Source: Gerris lacustris (lineage: Eukaryota; Arthropoda; Insecta; Hemiptera; Gerridae). Taken from it: 64,000 nucleotides of DNA. Both the position numbers and the translations under genes were made by a program. The notes below the pieces were generated by a model. That model searched no databases and was not told where the DNA came from. It worked only from the letters and a program-made list of their open reading frames with translations. The stretch's first letter is position 1. Each line of letters starts with the position of its first letter. The stretch covers positions 54,252,024 through 54,316,023 of the forward strand of contig OX578285.1 of assembly GCA_951217055.1 (NCBI GenBank), written 5' to 3'. This document shows positions 12,336-23,164 of this stretch, piece after piece.

Positions 12336-12965
12336 TATAATTGTAGTAGCGAAAGTCTGAGCAAGCAGCTTTAACCTTGACCGAGCTCTGGAACGGGCTC
12401 TCTACAGCTTCCAAACTCGGAATCTAATAATTATTAATCCAGGTATTTAAGCACCGCATGTGTATGTGCGTGCTTTTAAAATTCCTTTTTATCTATCCTA
12501 TAAAACTAGTGATGCGGTGCATAAAGAACTCACGTAGAGTAGTGGTCTTATATCAGCCATACTATGTTCTCAATATTGCTACCAGGATAATATTTCGGTG
12601 AAAACCTACATATTCTAATTTAAATCAAATTATAATTATTATTAACTATTAATAATTTATTGTATTAAATGAAAGAGGTCTGCGCACCTCCTCCTTTGTA
12701 AGAGAACTTTTATCTTAAGCAAAAAATATATTATATTATATTATATTATTATATTATTAACAACGGGAGACAGACAGAGAAAAATTGTTAATAATAATTA
12801 TAATTTGATTTAAATTAAAATTTAAACTTTCCGTAGTATGAATACTACCAAAATAAAAATTTAATTACTGACATATTCTTATTCAACCTAAAAAGAGCTT
12901 TAAATAATTATACGTAACACACCATATAATATATAATTATGAACTTACTTTTTAAAACCCTCATC
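12336..12965. repeat. Intergenic; SINE tail fragments in inverted arrangement
   Basis: 12,612-12,640 (AATTTAAATCAAATTATAAT) and 12,793-12,850 (its reverse complement, continuing into TTCCGTAGTATGAATACTACC) match the tail of the SINE at 6060-6546 in opposite orientations. Between them is an AT-rich stretch with (TATAT)n and the word CAACGGGAGACAGACAGAG. No gene. Confidence 0.6.
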
Positions 12966-12969
12966 TCGG

Positions 12970-13110
12970 TCACATTTGTTACAAAACTGTTATAACAATA
13001 GTTACATATTCATTTCCTACTCAATAACTCATCAAACCCTTTAACACAATGTATGGCATATCATGCTGACTAAAATCTTGTACTTCAGCCATCTTTAATA
13101 TTGGCCGAAA
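12970..13110. repeat. Left flanking copy of the GGCCGCCATCTTGAAAAT repeat
   Basis: A degraded relative of the units at 14,220-14,600: TTTAACACAATGTATGGCAT and ATGCTGACTAAAAT, then AGCCATCTTTAATATTGGCCG. Its presence on both sides of the palindrome array suggests the array sits inside one larger repeat. Confidence 0.55.
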
Positions 13111-13199
13111 TCTTAAATTTAAAGATTAAATTTTAAGATTAAATTAAAGATTAAAAACGAGATTCATCCGTACATAATCCTTATTTAATAAAGATTCTG

Positions 13200-14135
13200 C
13201 AGACTCACCACGCTCGCCAGTGGTAAAATTATTTGTCTATAATCTTTATTTAATAATATTAATGCAGGCTCGCTACGCTCGCCTGTGATTCAACATTTGT
13301 AGTAAGCATTTATTAAATAAAGTTATTGCACGCTCGCTACGCTCGTCTGTTTATACACTATTTGTACATAATCATTATTTAATCAAATTAATGCATGCTC
13401 GCTACGCTCGCCTGTTTATACAGCATTTGTACATAAGCATCATTTAATAAAATTAATGCAGGCTCGCTATGCTCATCTGTCTAGAATGATTTGTGGCGTA
13501 AGAAAGCGAGCGTAGTGAGCCTGTTTGTGCAGTATTAATATATAATCATTATTTAATCAAATTAATGCATGCTCGCTACGCTCGCCTCTTTATACAGTAT
13601 TTATATATAATCATTATTTAATAAAATTAATGACGGCTCGCTACGTTCGCCTCTTTATACAGTATTTATATATAATCATTATTTAATAAAATTAATGACG
13701 GCTCGCTACGTTCGCCTGTTTATACAGTATTTGTACATAATCTTAATTCAACAAAATGATTGAATGCTCGCTACGCTCGCCTGTCTATACAGTATATGTA
13801 CATAATCATTATTTATTCAAATTAATGAAGGCTCGCTACGCTCGCCTGTTGTTATAGTATTTGTACATAATCATAATTTAATAAAATGGATGCAGGCTCG
13901 CTACGCTCGTCTGTCTAGAATTGTTTGTGGCGTAAGAAAGCGAGCGTAGTGAGCCTGCAATAACATTATCCACAAATACTGAATAAACAGGTGGGCGTAG
14001 CGAACCTGCAATAAATTAATTAAATGAAAACTAATTTTAAATGCTGTCTAAACAGGCGAGCGCAGCGAGCCAACAATAACATTATTAAAAATCCTGTATA
14101 AACAGGCGATCGTAGTGAGCTTGCAATACCTCTAT
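13200..14135. repeat. Array of ~60-80-bp units with GCTCGCTACGCTCGC palindromic cores
   Basis: About sixteen units carry the core GGCTCGCTACGCTCGCCTG joined by AT-rich spacers of the form TTTATACAGTATTTGTACAT ... ATTTAATAAAATTAATGCA. Forward cores lie near 13,203, 13,267, 13,330, 13,396, 13,461, 13,570, 13,635, 13,700, 13,765, 13,830 and 13,896. Reverse cores (GCGAGCGTAGTGAGCC) lie near 13,505, 13,938, 13,993, 14,055 and 14,106. From 13,930 on, the whole array, spacers included, runs in the opposite orientation. Cores vary by one or two bases while spacers vary more. Not a CRISPR: eukaryotic context, repeats imperfect, and spacers homologous to one another. Confidence 0.85.
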
Positions 14136-14219
14136 TAAATAACGATTAACTATAATTCGTGTTAAAACTGGTAAGCATGCAATAATTATATTAAATAATA
14201 ATTTTCTACAAATGGTTGA

Positions 14220-14610
14220 AAATATATGTAGTGTGAAATTTTAAGTTATTTACTCTTTTCCTATTTTTATAGACCTTTAAAAAGATGTATAACATGTCAT
14301 GCAGACTAAAACTTATTTTAGTTTTCATTATATTGGCCGCCATCTTGAAAATATTATGAGTAGAATTTTAATAGTTAACATGTTATTTTAACATGCCATA
14401 CTGACCAAAAACTTTTTGTCGTCTGTCTTATTGGCCGCCATCTTGAAAATATGAATTATGAAATTTTAAAAGTTATTGACTCCTTTCCTTCTCTAAAAAG
14501 GCCTTTAAAACTATGTATAACAAGCCATGCGGACTAAAATTTTTTGTTTAGTCGTCCGCCATATTGTCCGCTATCATGAAAATATGTAGAGTGGAATTTC
14601 CAAAAACTCA
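14220..14610. repeat. Three tandem ~115-bp repeat units flanking the palindrome array
   Basis: Units share (T/A)TATTGGCCGCCATCTTGAAAA, AGTTATTGACTCCTTTCCT-like and GTATAACA(T/A)GCCATGC(A/G)GACTAAAA words, at about 14,225-14,345, 14,346-14,455 and 14,456-14,590. A similar GCCGCCATTTTGAAAATAT word occurs at 37,050, so the family is dispersed. Confidence 0.7.
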
Positions 14611-14991
14611 TACAGTTGTAAAAATGCAATTTAATTGTTGTGAGATGCATCTATGTGCTAAATTTCGTTGAAATAGATCAATTTTTACCCAAGTCTCTGA
14701 AATGAAGAACTCACTACGCTCGTTCAATTGTCGACTTACCATGTCATAAAAGTCTTAAACATATGGATATGGTTTCAATTCTTAGACTCTTATTTGACTC
14801 TTATTTTTAAAAGTTTAAAAACTCTTATTAATATAAGAAAATAATAATAGGGTTATATAAAAATTAGACAAGATAACTTTTTATATATATTTATATATTA
14901 ATAAAAAAATATTTTTTCATTTTTACTGGTTAACTTTCACAACGACTTGGACAAATTCTACGTTGAATGCATTTCTCGTCATTTCCTTATA

Positions 14992-15282
14992 GTAGTAGTA
15001 GTCTAGTACTTTCTACTAGGACGGGTAGGACAAACCACTTGTTCGAACCTTGCAATTAGGCCTTCACTTAGGCCCTTTTTACGCCCCGCGGTAGAGAGTT
15101 CCAGCCACTTCACACATCATACCTCTGTACATAGTACCGCCAAAGCGAGTATGATGTGATCAATAGTGAGCCATATAAATCAGAGTGTCACACGGCGAGG
15201 AATCGAACCCCGTCTCGTTCCACTCGAGATTTAGTGATGGCCGAGCAGACGTGGTTTAACTCACACGGCTACGCTAGCTCCC
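14992..15282 (-). mobile_element. tRNA-derived SINE with 13-bp target-site duplication
   Basis: Flanked by TCATTTCCTTATA at 14,979-14,991 and 15,283-15,295. Read on the minus strand the head has an A-box-like TAGCGTAGCCGTGTGAGT and a clean B box GGTTCGATTCC (about 15,200-15,210 on plus). The 3' end is a short (CTA)n tail, seen as TAGTAGTAGTAG at 14,992 on plus. Size (291 bp), pol III boxes, tail and TSD together make this a confident SINE. Confidence 0.9.
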
Positions 15283-15295
15283 TCATTTCCTTATA

Positions 15296-16200
15296 AATAA
15301 ACCAAATATGAGAGTTGATATTGTAGTATTCTACTATCTCTTGCTTAAAAGTCGCAACGACCCTCCTCGGTAGAAATATTTTCGCAAGTGTATCTTCCAG
15401 ACGGATAGTGGCGACGACCGAAGGCCCATTTTGTGTCCTCGATAGAAACGTTTAGTAAAATAAGGTACACCTAAATAAAAAATAAATTAATAATCTCACT
15501 ATTGTTTTGCTAATAAAAAGACTATTATTAAAATCATTCAAAGCTAAAGTTGCACCTAATATTTATTAATATATTAAAAATCATTTATTTCCTTGCTTAA
15601 AGTACCTATTAATTTAATAATAAATATTAAATAAACCTTGTCTTGGTTTCACAAATAATGGAATAAAAACTATTTACTAACAAAGCTGGACATAAGCAAA
15701 ATAAATAATAAAATAAAAAAGCCTATTTTATTAATAATAAAGTTGAATCTAATTTCTTATGAAAAGTTATTTGACTTGCATGCTAAAGATTTCTATAAAT
15801 TTAAGCAAATATAAATAATAAATAATCTCATATAATTAAATAAAAAAATAATAAAATGCATTTACGGCTAAATAAAATAAGGCGTATGCACACATACTAT
15901 GATTGAAAACGTGTAGTGTTATATATAGGTTTTGCCACAGTTTTATTTGAATTGTTTACTTCAATAATAATGGGAAAAATGTATACTTACCCACTTACAA
16001 CTCCCTGATACTCCTACGAACGTTAACCGATGCTCTAATATTTAACACGTTTGCCAATGAACCCGCAGCGTTGTTGATGGAAAACATGGTTTGATGGTTG
16101 TGTGTTATAGTAGTGAATGTAGGACTATGTTGAGTGTAAAAATTCATCGGTATATTCGAGAATACCCAAAAATCAAGGAAAGTAGGAAGAGAAAGGTTCC
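15296..16200. other. No gene seen
   Basis: AT-rich. 15,345-15,450 holds two related GC-richer words (GTCGCAACGACCCTCCTCGG and GTGGCGACGACCGAAGGCCC), perhaps an old LTR or transposon scrap. Otherwise featureless runs of A and T. Confidence 0.4.
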
Positions 16201-16208
16201 TGGTTTTG

Positions 16209-16250
16209 CAGTATAAATATAGCTCAGTTTACATTACAAAATCAGTTCAA
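16209..16250 (+). promoter_or_regulatory. TATA box and arthropod-type initiator
   Basis: TATAAATA at 16,212-16,219 is followed about 30 bp later by an initiator-like TCAGTT at 16,242-16,247, then an ATG at 16,283. Spacing fits an insect RNA pol II core promoter. It sits directly upstream of the dUTPase-like pseudogene and probably drove it. Confidence 0.5.
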
Positions 16251-16282
16251 TCTGATCCTACATTTGGAAAACATCTTCAATC

Positions 16283-16783
16283 ATGAATTCTCTTATATCT
16301 GAAAATGCTTCGAGCTCCACCTATACACAAAGGTATGTAAAAAAAAGTAAATGTAAAAAATTGCTGTACGAGAAATATAACGTCATAAGGCTATCCTCCA
16401 ACTATAGGCTCTAGTCGAGCTGCAGGCTTCGATCTGAGGAGTGCATATAATTATAATATAAAATCCTTTGAAAGCTTTCTAGTCCAGACAGACTTAAAAA
16501 TGAAGAACTGCCGAAAAATACCTATGGGCGCATAGAGTCTAGGTCTGCGCTTGCGGTAAATAATAGTATACATGTAAGGGCGGGTGTGAATGACAAGGAT
16601 TATTGCGGCAACATAGGAATCCTTTTAATAAATTTGGTTGAAGAAGACTTTAATTTAAACAAAGGAGCTAGGGTGGCTCAAATAATTTGTGAAAAAATAA
16701 GTAATCCAATTTTGGTGGAGTGTGATGATTTTAAAGAAACCGACAGAAATGCATTTGGCTTTGGCTCGACTGGAATTAACTGA
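16283..16783 (+). pseudogene. dUTPase-like pseudogene (element- or virus-derived)
   Basis: dUTPases hydrolyse dUTP to dUMP and act as trimers with five conserved motifs. Motif 1 is visible at 16,395-16,454 in one frame (PTIGSSRAAGFDLRSAYN). Motifs 2-5 are in another frame (open 16,472-16,783): YGRIESRSALA (motif 2, APRSGLA-like), GVNDKDYCGNIGILLIN (motif 3), KGARVAQIICEKI (motif 4) and FGFGSTG (motif 5, Gly-rich P-loop-like). One frameshift near 16,455-16,500 and a stop near 16,412 separate the ATG, motif 1 and the rest, so it is inactive as read. A GTATGT donor-like site follows the first 17 codons, so part of the disruption could be an intron. It lies just upstream of zinc-finger and DNA polymerase remnants on the same strand. 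Confidence 0.8.
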
Positions 16784-16939
16784 AACCAGTCAGTTTGTGG
16801 GGCTCATTTATTATTACAATTGCTTATTCATATTTAATCAATTTGGTCTTACAAATTCTATAAATACATTTAACTTCAATGCAGTCAATCTCTTAAAAAA
16901 AGAAAAAAAATATTATTTTCTTTATTGTACCTCATTTAA

Positions 16940-17072
16940 CAGAAAGCAGTTTCCTCGTCCAAAATGCCATCGGGCAGTGTACAGTAGAAAAGATAATCTT
17001 ATGCGACATCTGAAAACGAAATGCGAGAATCGGAAGGTGTCATGTCCAGTTTGCGAAAGGAATTATGCGTAG
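16940..17072 (+). pseudogene. Zinc-finger N-terminus of a PolB-type element protein
   Basis: The plus frame reads PKCHRAVYSRKDNLMRHLKTKC followed by CPVCERNYA. The first part is C2H2-like, with its first cysteine apparently lost, and it ends in the H-x4-C seen in zinc fingers at the N-terminus of element-encoded family-B polymerases. The frame closes at about 17,072; a further open piece at 17,167-17,379 probably continues the same protein. The order finger then polymerase on one strand is what links it to the next feature. Confidence 0.5.
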
Positions 17073-17122
17073 TAGGACTTAGTGCTGAGGCATTTGAAGA
17101 CTTGACAAATTGATTCCATGCT

Positions 17123-17168
17123 ACTTGACAAATTCACTTTGCATTGGGGCAAAGTGAATTTGTCAAGT
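17123..17168. repeat. Perfect 20-bp hairpin
   Basis: Left arm 17,123-17,142 (ACTTGACAAATTCACTTTGC) and its exact complement at 17,149-17,168, separated by a 6-nt loop. A third partial copy of the arm (CTTGACAAATTGATTCC) starts at 17,101. It interrupts the zinc-finger/polymerase pseudogene, so it looks like a small secondary rearrangement. Confidence 0.85.
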
Positions 17169-17539
17169 GTCATCATTAAATAATTATATTAAAAGAAAGT
17201 GTACTTTGAGAACTAAAAGATCAAAATCAGCCCGATCTGAATTCTCCTACAATAGCGACGCAGGAATAACTACTATACAGAGTGCATTTAACCAAAATCT
17301 TGTGACACATTTCATTGAAAATAAACATGAGGCTGAAGATTTGCATTTTCTTTTTTTTACCCTTGCGTCGAGGCAATAGAGGGTAAAATATTCTGCATCT
17401 TAATGAATGGCCTGGAATTAGATGTCTTAATTAATTAACGATGTAGTCGTGCGAACCTAGATAATAAGTTGAAATTTCCTCTTTCTATTTTCGAGTTTGG
17501 AAACTCTTGTTAGAACACTAGAGCCTGAGCAGTTTGCCA

Positions 17540-18700
17540 TACTCCCTAAAGGCTATGGCAGACAGCTGGAGCTATGTTGTGGAAAGTTCATATGCCCTAC
17601 GACTATATGACTATAAACAAGCCTGTCCTTACGAGATCAGTTTTACGGTCATTTAAACTATAGTGGAATCAGCGATGATGCTATGAGCATGCAAATGCCG
17701 TATGGTTAGAATTTGGGATTGCCAACCTTCAAGCCCGGAATTGTTTCTCAGCACAGTTGTTTACTTTATTGCAGAAGTATTTGAGTATTTCCACCGAGAG
17801 TTTTTTAATTCTCATTACAACTTGGATGTGGTACATTTTTACAGTCTCCCCGGCCTGGCATTTCAAGACATGTTAAAAATTACCGTTGTTGAATTAGACC
17901 TTCTTACCGATTATTCAATTATGCTGCTTTGTGCAAGGCCTAAGAGGAGCAATTACCCAGGTGATTCTCAGGCATGCTAAATTGGTCGACACTTACGAAA
18001 TGTGCTATATTGATCCCAGCGACCTCAAGGGATTTGCATCGAGTCAGCGTCTCCCAATATCCGAAATCTTTTGGTTAGATCCACCGAGTGCAGACGTTCT
18101 GATAGTGTTGGATCAATCGAGTATCGGTTAAGTGGCAGAAGACATAATAGTCCCAAATCATTTCCATGATTATTTCAACGATTTTCTTCCTCTTCTTGAG
18201 CACATCAAGCCCCCCGGCTCGTCCTATGTACAGCTTGTAGCCACGTTATCACCTAAACGTAAGTACATATGTGCTACATTACAATGTCCAACTATTTGCT
18301 GTGGCTCATGGTTGTAATTTTTTTTTTTTTTACATAGAGGTGTAGAATTCCAAAAATCTGCTTGGCTGGGTCCATTTATAAATGCCAACAATGAAAAGAA
18401 AAAACCTGCTAAAACGACCTTCGAAAAGGAGTTGAATAAATTATTAGATAATGCTATATTTGGAAAGTGCACTGAGCATGTACGGCAGTACCTTGACGTA
18501 AGATTAGTGTGTGACCGGCCGAAGGCTGAAAAGTTAATCACAAACCCCAACCAAACTATTATAGCAAAAAAGCTCGTTTTCATCAACATGAAGAAGACAA
18601 AAGTCACTTTACACAGACCTATCGCAGTCGGGATAGTGATCTTGGACATGGTTAAATTAAAAAATTATGACCTTTCACAACGACTCAATTCTTAAGCCCT
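17540..18700 (+). pseudogene. Family-B DNA polymerase remnant (protein-primed type, Polinton/adintovirus-like)
   Basis: Pieces in order over three frames: HANAVWLEFG (about 17,690), AEVFEYFHREF then LDVVHFYSLPGLAFQDMLK (17,770-17,880), LDLLTDYSIMLL with RGAITQ (to 17,960), RHAKLVDTYEMCYID and SLPGL-downstream palm-like sequence (17,965-18,120), KPPGSSYVQLVATLSPKRKY (18,205-18,270), and FEKELNKLLDNAIFGK with MKKTKVTLHRPIAVGIVILD (18,420-18,660). The LPGL...ML and N-x-I-F-G-K blocks are hallmarks of the polymerases of large DNA transposons and related endogenous dsDNA elements of arthropods. At least four frameshifts and stops; the terminal YxDTDS catalytic block is missing. The exonuclease region is not recognisable. 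Dead copy. Confidence 0.8.
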
Positions 18701-19073
18701 ATGGACGCTAGATGTTGGAATGAATAGAACTACGAGCCAAAATGTATGCCATCAGACGATAGGACGTAGCTTAAATTATTAAGTCTGCTGTACAAAAAAA
18801 ATATCAGCTGGTAACTGGAGCTATAGGGTAGGGGAGGTTAATATAATAGGTAAGACCGTCACGGCCTGTCTGTCACTTGCACTTGTCACTCTTGTCTTTT
18901 GCTTTTGGGAGAGAGAACTGCTCTTCGTTTCGACATGCCTCCCAACCCGATGGGCCTCACTTCCTTCAGCTCTTGGGTGGGGGGGGGGGGGGGGGGGCGC
19001 TCTATAAAAAAACATACTATACATTCTTGAGCTCACGTGATTATTGGAATAATTAAGAAAAACTTAGAATCCC
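18701..19073. other. No gene seen; G run
   Basis: Continuation downstream of the polymerase remnant without recognisable blocks. A 19-base G run lies at 18,979-18,997. Confidence 0.5.
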
Positions 19074-19290
19074 GGTTGATGTAGCGTATTTGGGGCATCA
19101 CCTATGACCTGTATTCAGCTGTGTCTCAAAATAGAGGACTGAAGATGGAAAATTTATTAAGAGAAAACTTATGAAATGAAGAAGTATCCATAATTGGTGA
19201 TATTTAGATTAATGTAGAGGAAAGGCTTTAATTGTACATGCCAGTTTTTTTCATTTCTATACATGATGCCCCAGATACGCTACATCAACC
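19074..19290. mobile_element. MITE with 27-bp terminal inverted repeats
   Basis: Left arm 19,074-19,100 begins GGTTGATGTAGCG and right arm 19,264-19,290 ends CGCTACATCAACC; 26 of 27 positions are complementary. The 217-bp element is non-coding. No clear target duplication was seen, so the superfamily is unknown. Confidence 0.75.
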
Positions 19291-19890
19291 CAAAAATCGT
19301 TGATTTGTATCAAGGGTGCACTTAACTTTAACGAAATTTTTTTCTGTATTGAATTTATATGTGTTTTTGTGCTATTTTACGTTCTTTTGCTGTTTCATTA
19401 TGAACATAAGTTGTTGCCGAAGCGTTGTATTATGTCCTCGGTTGTCTTATGTCTAGATTATAGTGATAATTTACACAGTCTTGATTCAATGTTATTTTTA
19501 CCTTGGTTACGTGTTTGTAAGGATTTAAAAATACTTAAGAATCCAGTGTTTATTCATACAAAATGCAAAGGGATTAAGCCCAAGCAGGGAAAATAATATT
19601 GACTTCGTTCATCTATAAAATAGTTATTTATTGTTTGATAAATAAATAATAAATTTTGATTCATGCTGAATAAATTATTTAAATTATATAAATATGTTAC
19701 AGGTCTGGCTACAAAATCCAAATCCTTTTAAAGCAATATAATTTTTTTATTTATTTAAAAAATATAGTGAAAAAAAAAAAGAATTATGGGGAGGGTTGAT
19801 TTGAAAAACGATGTCAGAGACATCTAGTAGAGAACGCGAAAACTTCAGGCTTAAATTTTTTCATTTACTAAAACCTCCCGGCACAGAGAT
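19291..19890. other. No recognised gene
   Basis: Includes an open frame at 19,300-19,596 (98 aa, hydrophobic N-terminal third) with no motif I recognise and no promoter or splice context. The rest is AT-rich. Confidence 0.4.
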
Positions 19891-20183
19891 AGTGCCATCG
19901 TAAATTATTCACGAACGTATATAATATGGCGTGAAGTACTTCCGGCCGATTTATTTGCCCACTCTTGCAGGTGGGACACCACATCTAGGCACATTTGGTT
20001 ACGTCAATGGGAGTACCACTCATTGATACACTCCTTGTTTGTCCTATTTCGCCGATGGGGTACCACTGCCGGCCCCTGACCTAACCTTGAGTTTACCACC
20101 GTGGGTTACCACTTCCGGCCGATCCGTACGCCCTTCTGCTAGTGGGTAACCACTGCTAGCCTTTTAGGTATAGCTAGTTGGGT

Positions 20184-21019
20184 CAGGGCCGCCGATAGGG
20201 GAGAGGGGAGCAAGGAGGGCATTTTTTTGCCCTTGGTTTTTTATAACCAAAAAGGCAAGAAGGATATTGGTATCAGTGGCATAACTAGGGGCCTGAATTG
20301 CGGGCGGGCCCCGGTACCAGAGGGCCCCAAATCCAAAATAAAAACATGAAACTACTATCTTTGTACCAATGACGATGAGGTTCCTTTAGAGCATAAAAAG
20401 CATAATAAAATCTAACTTGGAATTATACTCATATACCATTGCCAGGGGGCCCCATTCAATTGTGAACTCTTTTTTTTACGCATCAATTGGCGAAGGGCTC
20501 CCAATGCCCTAGCTACGCTACTAATTGTGATGAACTTAAAATTATTCCTAATGTGTCATGAGTATGGAAGTTTGAAATCTTGTGTTTCGTTTAGTTACTC
20601 TGATTTTTTTATGTTATTCAATATAGTCAATGTTAATTTACAGGAGAGAAACTCACAGACAAATCATATTAACAAACTGATATAAATAACTTTTACATTT
20701 TTACTTTTAATGTAATTTTTGTGAATAAAATGTGTTTAACTATTTTAATTTGTTTACTCTTAATCTCACAGTGTAAAAGAAGGGTTTTTAATGAAACTTA
20801 CCAGCTACAAAACAACTTAATTATTTGTTAAACTTCAAAATTCGTCCGCGAAACATCTTTTCCTGTAAGGATAAACTTGTCCTCAGAAATCCTTAAAACT
20901 CATCTTTTTGCACTTAAATTTTAAAAAAATCACCGGGGGAGGACCCCCCGCCGTAATTTGTTCAAAGGGGCCCAAACGCTAACTTCCCCATGGGCCCAGA
21001 AATCCTCTCAGCGGCCCTG
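20184..21019. mobile_element. Non-autonomous hAT-like element, 8-bp TSD
   Basis: Ends CAGGGCCGCCGATAGG (left) and the complement of CAGGGCCGCTGAGAGG (right), bordered by AGTTGGGT (20,176-20,183) and AGCTGGGT (21,020-21,027), an 8-bp duplication with one mismatch. No transposase ORF. CAGGG ends plus an 8-bp TSD are standard for hAT. It carries a smaller nested element at 20,274-20,522. Confidence 0.75.
20274..20522. mobile_element. Possible nested hAT-like MITE
   Basis: The left end CAGTGGCATAACTAGGG and the right end CCCTAGCTACGCTACT are imperfect inverted repeats of the same CAGTGGCGTAACTA type seen at 21,224. No clean target duplication is visible, so the limits are approximate. Confidence 0.45.
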
Positions 21020-21223
21020 AGCTGGGTTACCATCTCCTAGCACTCCTGCTTGCTCCCTTCCGTCATTCGGGTACCACGGATGACTAATTATCCAATAACG
21101 CTAAGGGGTTACCACTCTTAGTCTAACCCCAGTCTTGAGTTTTCGTCGGTCAGGTAACCATGTCCCATGTCCACATTCCGCCATCCGGGACGACCGATGA
21201 CCCCATGACCACTTCAGCTGAGG

Positions 21224-23164
21224 CAGTGGCGTAACTAAGAAATCCGCCCCCCCCCCCCCCGTAACATTTGAAAATGCGCCCTCTATAGCTTACAAAATTT
21301 ACCCTACCCCCTCCTCCTATTTTTCCCCCTCTTTCTTAGTCATTTTGGGACAGATGGAGTGGGGACGATAAAATAATATGTTCAATAAACTCATTGCTCC
21401 ATTTTGTTTATTAAAACATTTAGGGTAATTTAAATCATAGGTAATATAATATGATAATAGAATGCTCTATAATTTACTTTTACATAATTATTTCATCCTT
21501 TTACAACAGATTTTATTGTTAAATTTATTTAATTTTTCCCCGTTCTTTTTAAATATGTAATTTTTTTTTTAATTTCTTACAAGAATTATAGTATCAATTT
21601 GGCAAAAATTAAAGAGCGCAGACGGTTGAAAATAATCTGGGATTATTTGCGGGCTAGTTTCTACAAACCAAACCATCCAAATTTCAAAACAATCATATGA
21701 CTTACTTCTGAATATAATATATAAGTTAATAATTACTTATTACTTAGCCCAATGTTTTCCATTTATTAACTTTCGTATTTTCGTAGGTATATTTAATAAA
21801 TATTGAACATTTCATCAAAATGTATCATAAAAATAACTTCTCCTCGGCGGGAAATCGAACTCGCCCACTCTCCGTCTGCCAAAAGCTATTTTCTCAGGAA
21901 CTAGATTTTTCCCGGGAAAACGGCATATATAGGTGTAAATAAATTTAGGTTTGAGCGCATATGGGAGAAAAATAAATAGGTGCAGAAGGTTTAAACTTAT
22001 GTGGGACCAACAATGGGCTAATCATGACCCGCCATCCAAATTTTATTAAAATGGGACGAGTAGTTTATAGCGACAGACAGACAGACATGGAAACAAAAAT
22101 GTTTCCTGTTATTATCGTCTTGGTATTTTTCAAATCTAAATCATAAAAATTGTTGGTTCTTTAGAACAATCACATATAGCTTCCGATAGTTTATGTAAGC
22201 ACGGAAGCACAAGAAAAAAAGTGTTGGCTGATGGAGGAGGAGGAAGATTTCCATGAACTATTTGAGTCATTAACAGAATGATCTGACGGGGCTCCCTAGA
22301 GCCCCGACGGCTATATAATAGTCTAAAAAATTAAAAATGCATTCACCATTTTAAATAAATTCTTCAGCAAAATAATTTAATGTTATGTAGAATACTTAAC
22401 GTAGAATAAGAAATAAAAAAAAAAGCAAGCTTTCTAGAGAAAGGAAAGTTAAAATTCACAACAAAAGACATAATCACTTCGCACGAGAGCTATAACAGAA
22501 CTGAGCACTGAGCTTGATACTTCTATTTGATTAATAGATAACAATTCTTAAATTAAGGGAAGGGTAGAAAAGATAACAACTCTAAAGGGAGGTAAAATTA
22601 GCTAGGTAAGAAAAGAGTTAAAATCTAAATAGAAAGTGGCGGCGATAGGGAAAAAAAGTAAGGGGGATTAACAAAAAAAAAAAGAGAAATACATACACAT
22701 ATAGAAAAGACAATCGTAGAGATAGAGATATAGAAGTATGACGTTAAGTTTGGAACAGATTTCCTTATCTAGGACAGCTAAAACCAGATTGATAAGATAA
22801 CTTTTAGTTCACTTTGATCTCCTAACAGTTCTAAATAAAAAAGGGAGAATTAGTCCGATATACTTACACATAATAGAATTATAGGTATAGTGACACTCAA
22901 CTTGAAACCAAACTGAGCTCTGAGCTGTGAACCATAACATCTCATAACATTCTCACCCTCATTTAAACTCTTTATTTGTTTTATCTCTCATTTATTTATT
23001 TTTATCTATCAAAAATAATTTTATTAAAATAATTCCGCCCACAGAGGGTCTCTTTTAATTTTTATTATTAATTATTATGGTTTATTAATTTTTCGGCGCC
23101 CCCCTAGAGCAGGCCCCCCCCCCCCCCCCCCCGCACCACGGGGTTGGCGCTATTTACGCCACTG
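21224..23164. mobile_element. hAT-like element with CAGTGGCGTAACTA ends
   Basis: Left end CAGTGGCGTAACTAAG and right end complement CAGTGGCGTAAATAGC; flanks AGCTGAGG (21,216-21,223) and CGTTGAGG (23,165-23,172) match at 6 of 8 bases, an aged duplication. C runs lie just inside both ends (21,249 onward and 23,114-23,132). The 1.9-kb interior is AT-rich with no recognisable transposase and contains the SINE-like repeat at 21,780-22,100. Confidence 0.65.
21780..22100 (-). mobile_element. SINE-like repeat, second copy, nested in hAT element
   Basis: Same core as 7805-7925: ATTTCATCAAAATGTATCAT, AACTTCTCC, a B-box-like GTTCGATTTCCCG on minus (about 21,848-21,860) and TTTTCTCAGGAACTAG. Ends with GCGACAGACAGACAGACATG, the primer-like tail also found in the other copies. 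Confidence 0.65.

Noticed and set aside
13200..14135. CRISPR-like spacing of repeats
   Set aside because: The setting is a eukaryotic genome, the repeats are imperfect, the spacers are homologous to each other, orientation flips mid-array and there are no cas genes.
19300..19596. 98-aa ORF with hydrophobic N-terminus
   Set aside because: No homology I can recognise, no promoter or splice evidence; treated as chance.
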